Assembly: GCA_003454605.1 (NCBI GenBank)
Contig: DMKD01000019.1
Coordinates: 8,846 to 36,626 of the forward strand
Direction: 5' to 3'
From: Spirochaeta sp.
GTDB lineage: Bacteria > Spirochaetota > Spirochaetia > UBA9216
Length of the DNA stretch: 27,781 nucleotides
A program made the position numbers and the translations under genes. The notes under the pieces were generated by a model. It ran no database searches and was not told the DNA's origin. It saw nothing but the letters and a program-made list of their open reading frames with translations. This document shows, in pieces, positions 22,828 to 27,781 of the stretch; within the stretch, counting starts at the first letter, position 1; the number at the start of each line of letters is the position of its first letter.

Positions 22828-24309
22828 CTAAACCCCGACTGTTTCTTCCGTTTTATCGTTTTTTACTGTTGCCGGTATTTCAGATGCTCCTTCCTTAAAC
22901 TCATAAAGTTTTTTAAACCGTGCTGTATCTTTATTCCATCTGAAGTCCGGAGTATTTATATCTTTAACCCACTGCTCCTCGGTCAGTTCTTTTACTCTTT
23001 CAGAGTAATTATCAATAAATTCCATTACCTTCGGATCATTGATTACATCCTCTGAGCCCTGGTGTGCCTCTTTCGCGACGTGCTTGTGAACAGCATTGCG
23101 AAGAATCTGCGGGTTGTCGATAATCATGCAGGGCCGTCTGAGATTTGCATTTTCATTATACGGGAATGACTGTCTGATTTCCTTGAAGAACGGACTGTTG
23201 AAGATTTCAATCAGGGGTTTGTCCCTGATGTTATCTACTCCGAAGTGGGCGAATACACAGGCTTCAACATTGCCTGAGTTGAGGATATGCAGATACTGTC
23301 TCCCTCCGGCAAGGCAGCCTCCGACGAGTTCCCCGTCGTTCCAGAAATCAGCAAGAAACAGCGGATATTTGGCTCTCAGCGCTTTCACCCTTTTACCGGC
23401 CATAACGCGCTGCTCTGCAGTTGGAACAAGTTCAAGCAGCGGATCTTTTCCTACCGGCATGAAAACAAAGAACCAGCCGAAGATTGCCCCGAGCCCGAGA
23501 AAATGTTCCATCAGTTTCTCGTCGGTAACCACGTCAAGATTATTCCGGGTGACAGTGACTGAAATACCGAAGAGAACCCCTTCTTCCCGGAGGTTTGCCA
23601 TCGCTGTATGGATTTTTTCCCATACACCGCATCCCCGCCTTGCATCGGTTTCCGCTTCCCATCCTTCAACGGATATCGCGCATGCAACATTTCCAAGTTT
23701 TGCAAGTTTTTTACAGGTTCCCTTGTCAAGCAGCGTGCCGTTAGTATAGGTGAGAAAGAACATATCGTTATGTTTTTTAAACAGCCTCAGCAGCATGTCC
23801 TTGAGAATCCAGGGTTCACCGCCTGATATTACGACGAAGTAAGAACCGTTTTCTTTCAGCTGGGTTAAAATGCTGTCAAGTTCGGATTCGGAAAGTTCTC
23901 CGTCCTTCAGATATAGTCCTGAATAGCAGCCCTGGCATCGCAGGTTGCAGCGCATCGACGGGCTTATTGTAACAAAATTGGGCATCCAGGTATCCTGGGG
24001 ATTGCTGCGAATCCGGTTACGTAATGCCGCGCCCTTATAGAAATGATTGAAAATCAGGTTGTTCAGAATCCTCTTTTTATAGCTTCTGCTGAGTTCTTTG
24101 CCTACTCTGAGAAAAATATCATGAAAGGTTGTATTCTCTTTGAGCGACGTACCGATGCTGTTCATCAAATATGAAAGGCCGTCGTCAGCATCAAGATATT
24201 TATCGGCGTATTCTACAAGACGTTCCAGATCTCTCCGTTTTCCTGAAAAACCCTTTGCCATCCTGTTAAACAGAATTTTCCGCATAATTGGATTATCTAT
24301 TTTTCCCAT
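22828..24309 (-). CDS. Radical SAM protein with twitch-type auxiliary cluster
   Basis: The 493-residue protein has an N-terminal helical extension of about 100 residues, the radical SAM motif MRCNLRCQGCYSG (C-x3-C-x2-C) and VISGGEPW, and a C-terminal CX13GX4C (GGCLAGG...GNVEAC) plus one later cysteine (RRPCM), which fits a twitch rather than full SPASM auxiliary [4Fe-4S] cluster. The tail (about 400-493) is acidic and helical (EDVINDPKVMEFIDNYSERV). Substrate unknown; related proteins modify peptides or assemble cofactors, and no peptide precursor is recognisable here. Start: ATG 24309 with a good ribosome site GAGGAG. A sigma-54 promoter lies about 42 nt plus upstream. Confidence 0.85.
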   Translation of the reverse strand: MGKIDNPIMRKILFNRMAKGFSGKRRDLERLVEYADKYLDADDGLSYLMNSIGTSLKENTTFHDIFLRVGKELSRSYKKRILNNLIFNHFYKGAALRNRIRSNPQDTWMPNFVTISPSMRCNLRCQGCYSGLYLKDGELSESELDSILTQLKENGSYFVVISGGEPWILKDMLLRLFKKHNDMFFLTYTNGTLLDKGTCKKLAKLGNVACAISVEGWEAETDARRGCGVWEKIHTAMANLREEGVLFGISVTVTRNNLDVVTDEKLMEHFLGLGAIFGWFFVFMPVGKDPLLELVPTAEQRVMAGKRVKALRAKYPLFLADFWNDGELVGGCLAGGRQYLHILNSGNVEACVFAHFGVDNIRDKPLIEIFNSPFFKEIRQSFPYNENANLRRPCMIIDNPQILRNAVHKHVAKEAHQGSEDVINDPKVMEFIDNYSERVKELTEEQWVKDINTPDFRWNKDTARFKKLYEFKEGASEIPATVKNDKTEETVGV

Positions 24310-24361
24310 TTTGTTTCTCCTCTGTATTGCACATCTATAAATGTATGATTGTTAATAGAAC

Positions 24362-24377
24362 TGCAGTAAACGTGCCA
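24362..24377 (-). promoter_or_regulatory. Sigma-54 promoter of the radical SAM gene
   Basis: On the minus strand TGGCACGTTTACTGCA matches the sigma-54 consensus TGGCACG-N4-TTGCW at every fixed position but one (C for T at position 12), with the GG and GC at the right spacing. The transcription start would be about 24351, giving a leader of about 42 nt with a strong ribosome site. No clear sigma-70 promoter was found in 24310-24594; the rest of this stretch holds a hairpin (24549-24579) and no gene. Confidence 0.7.
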
Positions 24378-24548
24378 ACTTATATCCAGCAAAGAGGCTA
24401 AATCGTGTAATTGCTTATAATAAAAGGAAATATTTATTTTTAACTTAATGATGAAGGATGAGGGGAAGTGGGAATTGCGAATGTTTTCAGTAATATCAGG
24501 CGGTATCGAGCTGAAATTTGAATATAACTTGTTGCGTAGTAAGGGGTT

Positions 24549-24579
24549 ACCAGGTGCGAAGCGGTTTTTCGCACCCGGT
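24549..24579 (-). terminator. Hairpin downstream of pyrH
   Basis: On the minus strand GGTGCGAA pairs with TTCGCACC across a 7-nt loop, extended by ACC/GGT after one mismatch. It starts 16 nt after the pyrH stop codon. There is no clear T tract, so it may pause or stabilise rather than terminate. Confidence 0.5.
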
Positions 24580-24594
24580 GATACTGAGGAGGAG

Positions 24595-25290
24595 CTATTC
24601 CGGACCTATTACGGTTCCTTCGAAATCCTGGTTTTCCAGCAGTTTAGACATGTTGCTGATGTCTTTTCCGGCTGCTGTGATGACGGTGAGCCCAAGTTCT
24701 GCAGCCTTTTTCGTGGCCACAGGATCAAAGGGAACATTTCTGCCTGGAATCCACTTGTCTCCAACTAACGCTTTCAACTCATCCCAGCTCATCTTATCCA
24801 GCGGAACGGCATCAGGATAGAGTTTCGGGTCGGCTGAATATACCTTTGAAATATTTGACAGATTTATAACGGTGTCGGCCTTAAAACGTTCAGCGAGAAC
24901 AACCGCATCAAAATCAGTAGACCAGCCTGGTTTCCAGCCTGCGGCAACCATTATCCGTCCGTCGAAGCTTCCCGGGGCAGTGGGGTCAGTAACAACCTTG
25001 TTTTTGCATAGCTCTCCGAATATTCCTTTAACGAGCTGTCCGTTAAGTCTTGTCGCCATGATTCCTATCCAGTCCTGAAGATCAGCATCGGTATTACTGG
25101 AGATCTCCCGGTAGGCAGCCTGATAGGACCTTGCCGGCCCACCGCCTCCAATAACGAATATTAGCTTCCTGGTCTTGTCCCTGTTAAGATAGGCGAGGAT
25201 TTCAGTATAGAATTCCTTTAAAAATTCAGTATCGACCTTGTCCGGCGCGACTATAGATCCGCCGAGAGAAATAACCTTGATATTTTCCAT
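24595..25290 (-). CDS. pyrH: UMP kinase, archaeal-like amino-acid kinase family
   Basis: The 231-residue protein belongs to the amino-acid kinase family: KVISLGGSIV at the N-terminus, FVIGGGGPARSYQ, then VVLAERFKADTVINLSNISK and YSADPKLYPDA, and a C-terminal FDPVATKKAAELGLTVITA. It fits the shorter UMP kinase type seen in archaea and spirochaetes, which makes UDP from UMP for nucleotide supply; a related kinase specificity is possible. I start at the second ATG (25290): a promoter (TTGTTT-17-TATAGT) ends 6 nt before it. The alternative ATG at 25296 lies upstream of the predicted +1. There is no ribosome site. Confidence 0.85.
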   Translation of the reverse strand: MENIKVISLGGSIVAPDKVDTEFLKEFYTEILAYLNRDKTRKLIFVIGGGGPARSYQAAYREISSNTDADLQDWIGIMATRLNGQLVKGIFGELCKNKVVTDPTAPGSFDGRIMVAAGWKPGWSTDFDAVVLAERFKADTVINLSNISKVYSADPKLYPDAVPLDKMSWDELKALVGDKWIPGRNVPFDPVATKKAAELGLTVITAAGKDISNMSKLLENQDFEGTVIGPE

Positions 25291-25296
25291 ACTCAT

Positions 25297-25325
25297 ACTA
25301 TATGGATATATGGGTCTTGAAACAA
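25297..25325 (-). promoter_or_regulatory. Promoter of pyrH
   Basis: On the minus strand TTGTTT (25325-25320), 17 nt, TATAGT (25302-25297), then exactly 6 nt to the ATG at 25290. The -35 box lies in the dyad CTTG-AAA-CAAG (25316-25326) shared with the divergent promoter. Confidence 0.6.
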
Positions 25326-25346
25326 GGCTGATATGAGGCTTATACT
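25317..25346 (+). promoter_or_regulatory. Promoter of the TPR/zinc-finger gene
   Basis: TTGAAA (25317-25322), 18 nt, TATACT (25341-25346), 8 nt before the ATG at 25355, so a leader of about 2 nt. Its -35 box overlaps that of pyrH. Confidence 0.6.
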
Positions 25347-25354
25347 GCCTTTAG

Positions 25355-27757
25355 ATGAGGCTTTTCAAAAAAAAAGATACACCTGAAGAGACAGATATTG
25401 TTTATGAAAAATGGCACACTTCCTTTTCTGTATTTCAGGAACACAGGTTTATTCCTGAATCAGCTGCTGATTACTCTTCAAGAATTGAACACAGGGCATT
25501 AAAACTCAAGCTAGGGCGGAAAAATCTGTTTGCCTGGACCGATGATCCCCTCTACCGATATGATGATTTTCTGCTGAAGGCTGAACTCGGCATAAATAGC
25601 GAAAACGGATACTCTTCTACAGGCTTTCTGTTCCGGCGCACCGATGACATGAGCTACTATTATTTTCTCGTTTCCAATCGAGGGCACTACCGCCTTGATC
25701 AGGTGATGAACGGAACGCCGTCGATTATTATCGACTGGACTCCTACCCCTGATTTCAACCCTGAAAGGTTCACGGTAATTATCTCAACCGACGGCAGCAT
25801 GATAAGCCTGTCCCTGAACGGGGCCTGGCTCGGGAATGCCTCTGATGACAGTCTCGGTGCCGGCGGTATCTCGTTCGCCGGTCAGAACTATGACGAGACC
25901 GATGATGCCTCATTTGCCCTTTATAATATTGAGATGGAATCAAGGCCGACACAGCTTGAAACCAGGCGTGAGCGGCTGCTGCCGTCTGCTGTTCCCGTTG
26001 AAGCAAGGCTCAGATTTGTCGAGAGCCGGATGCGCAGCGGACATTACTCTGCCGCATTGATAGAGATTAGAAAGGTGCTTCCCTCAATAACCGATAACGC
26101 TGAAGCGCTTATGATGGCGGCGGACTGCTGTATGAACCTCGAGATGTATTCTGAGGCTTCAGCCCTGCTTGGAAAGGTGCCTGCATCTGAACGTGGTGAG
26201 CGTTATCTTCTGCAAAAGGCCGGAATCCTCTATCTTATGAATGAATTTATCGCTCTGCGTGATCTCCTGACCGAAAATACATCATTGCTTGCAGCCAGCC
26301 CCGTTGCGTTCAACCTGTTGGGTAATGCTGAATACTCTCTCGGAAACTGGGAAAAATCGGCAGAGGCTTATAATACTGCATATACTCTTGATAGCGGTGA
26401 AGCCCTTTTCGCCTTCAATGCTGCAAGGGCTTTGAGTCGTTGCGGCAGACAGGACGACGCGGCAGCAATGTATGGAAAGTCTGCCAGGCGGTATTTCAGA
26501 TCCGGGGATTACAGCGCCCTTAGCGGACTGCTGCCGTTTTTAGAAGAGCTTGATGAATCGAATCCTGAAACCAGGATTCTGAAATCCAAGCTGCTGTTTC
26601 AGGATAATGATTTTGACGCGGCCGAAAAGATTTTTAAGGACCTGATTAAAGAAGGTGCAGCCGACAGTACGGTTTTCTATCTCAATGCTCTAATCGAAGT
26701 GAGGAACAGCAGGCCCCGGAAGGCCGTTGAGTTTTTTAAAAAGGCTGTAGAGCTTGAACCGGATTATTATCTCTATCAGTTTAAATTTGCCGAGTACCTT
26801 TTTGTGACCGGCGGAAAATATACTCAATATCTGGATAAGGCAGTTGAGCTCGCTCCTGATGACCCATGGGTGCAGAACCTCTCAGGACTGGTCAGGATAG
26901 AGCAGGGCGATTATGCCGCTGCGGCAGAATGTTTTGACAGGGCCCTGTCATCAGCCCCCAGTGAGGATGAAATAAGGGTAAACTATTCAGAAGCGATGTT
27001 TCTTGACGGCAGAACCGAAGATGCTCTCGAACTGCTTGGCGGCGAGGGTCCTGATGTACTCAACCAGCGCGGAAATATTCACTCAAGACTTAATGATTAT
27101 CACTCCGCAGCTGCCGACTATGAAGCAGCTTACAAAGCTGCGCGGGAGCGGTCGGACATTATTCTCAACCTTGCTGCCGCCTGTATCGAAACCGATGCCT
27201 TCAGCCGGGCGGAAGAACTGCTTGTAAGAGTACTCGATAACACCGAGAGCGCACAAGCCTACAATCTCATGGGTAATCTCGCCAGTCTGAAGGGAGAGTA
27301 TGGTCGGGCCGAGGCTGCCTACGGCAAGGCTGTTGAGATCAGTCCTGATTTTGTCGATGCAGTATGTAATCTCGCCGAACTGCACATCAGCCGAGACAGG
27401 CTGAATGATGCTGATTTGCTGCTCAGTGGTCTGAAAACGGAAGAGCCGGGAGAACGGTTGAGGGAGTTGAAGGAAATTGTATTCCGGAAGCGGATGAATA
27501 TATACAGCTGCAGCATCTGCGCTGAGGAATGGATAGTGCCGAAAAAAATAGCTGATCAGTCCGCTTTACAGCTTGTGGGTGAACCGCCGGACAATATGCC
27601 GGCAGGCAAGTGTACCGGCTGCGGAAAAGTCTACTGCATCGGTTGTGCAAAAGAGCATCTGAGTGAGGGCCGGCTGGTATGTGCAGACTGCGGTGCGCGG
27701 CTGAAACTTTCGGAGGACTGGATGCGCTACCTTTATCACGAGAAGGATTACAGCTGA
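25355..27757 (+). CDS. Concanavalin-like domain, TPR array and C-terminal zinc finger fusion protein
   Basis: The 800-residue cytosolic protein (no signal peptide) has three parts. Residues about 40-200 form a concanavalin-like beta sandwich similar to the LamG/DUF1080 type (GYSSTGFLFRR, YYYFLVSNRGHYRLDQV, FTVIISTDGSMISLSLNG). Residues about 215-715 hold many tetratricopeptide repeats, such as AFNLLGNAEYSLGNWEKSAE and NLMGNLASLKGEYGRAEAAY. The C-terminal 85 residues carry CSIC, CTGCGKVYCIGC and CADC pairs, a B-box or treble-clef-like zinc site. I do not know a named family with this order; a scaffold role is likely. Divergent from pyrH with overlapping -35 boxes; the message is predicted leaderless. 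Confidence 0.85.
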   Translation: MRLFKKKDTPEETDIVYEKWHTSFSVFQEHRFIPESAADYSSRIEHRALKLKLGRKNLFAWTDDPLYRYDDFLLKAELGINSENGYSSTGFLFRRTDDMSYYYFLVSNRGHYRLDQVMNGTPSIIIDWTPTPDFNPERFTVIISTDGSMISLSLNGAWLGNASDDSLGAGGISFAGQNYDETDDASFALYNIEMESRPTQLETRRERLLPSAVPVEARLRFVESRMRSGHYSAALIEIRKVLPSITDNAEALMMAADCCMNLEMYSEASALLGKVPASERGERYLLQKAGILYLMNEFIALRDLLTENTSLLAASPVAFNLLGNAEYSLGNWEKSAEAYNTAYTLDSGEALFAFNAARALSRCGRQDDAAAMYGKSARRYFRSGDYSALSGLLPFLEELDESNPETRILKSKLLFQDNDFDAAEKIFKDLIKEGAADSTVFYLNALIEVRNSRPRKAVEFFKKAVELEPDYYLYQFKFAEYLFVTGGKYTQYLDKAVELAPDDPWVQNLSGLVRIEQGDYAAAAECFDRALSSAPSEDEIRVNYSEAMFLDGRTEDALELLGGEGPDVLNQRGNIHSRLNDYHSAAADYEAAYKAARERSDIILNLAAACIETDAFSRAEELLVRVLDNTESAQAYNLMGNLASLKGEYGRAEAAYGKAVEISPDFVDAVCNLAELHISRDRLNDADLLLSGLKTEEPGERLRELKEIVFRKRMNIYSCSICAEEWIVPKKIADQSALQLVGEPPDNMPAGKCTGCGKVYCIGCAKEHLSEGRLVCADCGARLKLSEDWMRYLYHEKDYS

Positions 27758-27781
27758 TACAGAACGCTGATCTGACTTGAC

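Noticed and set aside
23096..23749. 217-residue plus-strand ORF inside the radical SAM gene
   Set aside because: Antisense shadow of a conserved enzyme, Ser/Pro-rich, with no ribosome site or promoter.
25410..25426. Second sigma-54 promoter from TGGCACA
   Set aside because: The -12 GC is absent at the required distance and the site lies inside the TPR gene.

Overview
The window looks like a chromosomal segment of a spirochaete, probably a free-living member of the Spirochaetia. The inference rests on gene content: a MoxR-DUF58-BatA-BatB-BatC-BatD cluster, an OmpA-type protein behind a large beta-rich domain, a TraR/DksA zinc-finger protein and infA on opposite sides of a shared promoter region, and many TPR and 'HK + NtrC-type regulator' proteins. 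No database search was possible, so genus is unknown. No insertion sequence, phage module or CRISPR array was seen.

Layout. 1-568: AT-rich stretch with only decayed reading frames, ending at a tRNA-Arg(CCT). 569-2640: tRNA-Arg, an HD-GYP-like phosphodiesterase, a HisJ-like PHP phosphatase and a possible 25-residue ORF, all on the minus strand. 2663-11582: one long plus-strand operon, argJ followed by moxR, a DUF58 protein, a membrane partner, batA, batB, batC, a batD/batE-like fusion and a Smr-domain gene, mostly with overlapping stop/start codons. 11605-16366: infA, a DksA-like protein, two unrecognised genes, an enzymatically dead DEAD-box-like protein with an RNA-binding tail, an OmpA-family lipid/peptidoglycan-associated protein and a duplicated hairpin repeat. 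16389-19256: a YcdX-like PHP protein, an 83-nt imperfect palindrome, tRNA-Leu(CAA), a PflA/PflX-type radical SAM activase and rsmE. 19322-24309: a membrane histidine kinase with an NtrC-type sigma-54 activator, convergent with a radical SAM (twitch-type) gene that carries a near-consensus sigma-54 promoter. 24595-27757: a UMP kinase divergent from an 800-residue fusion of a concanavalin-like domain, TPRs and a zinc finger.

Themes. (1) First genes of transcription units repeatedly show a sigma-70 -10 box only 5-9 nt (most often exactly 6) before the start codon and no Shine-Dalgarno, which predicts leaderless mRNAs; operon-internal genes and infA, the DksA-like gene, ompA-like gene and radical SAM gene have ordinary ribosome binding sites. 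(2) Both tRNA genes have leaders made almost wholly of perfect hairpins that begin at the predicted transcription start. (3) The kinase/activator pair and the adjacent sigma-54 promoter form a testable local regulatory circuit.
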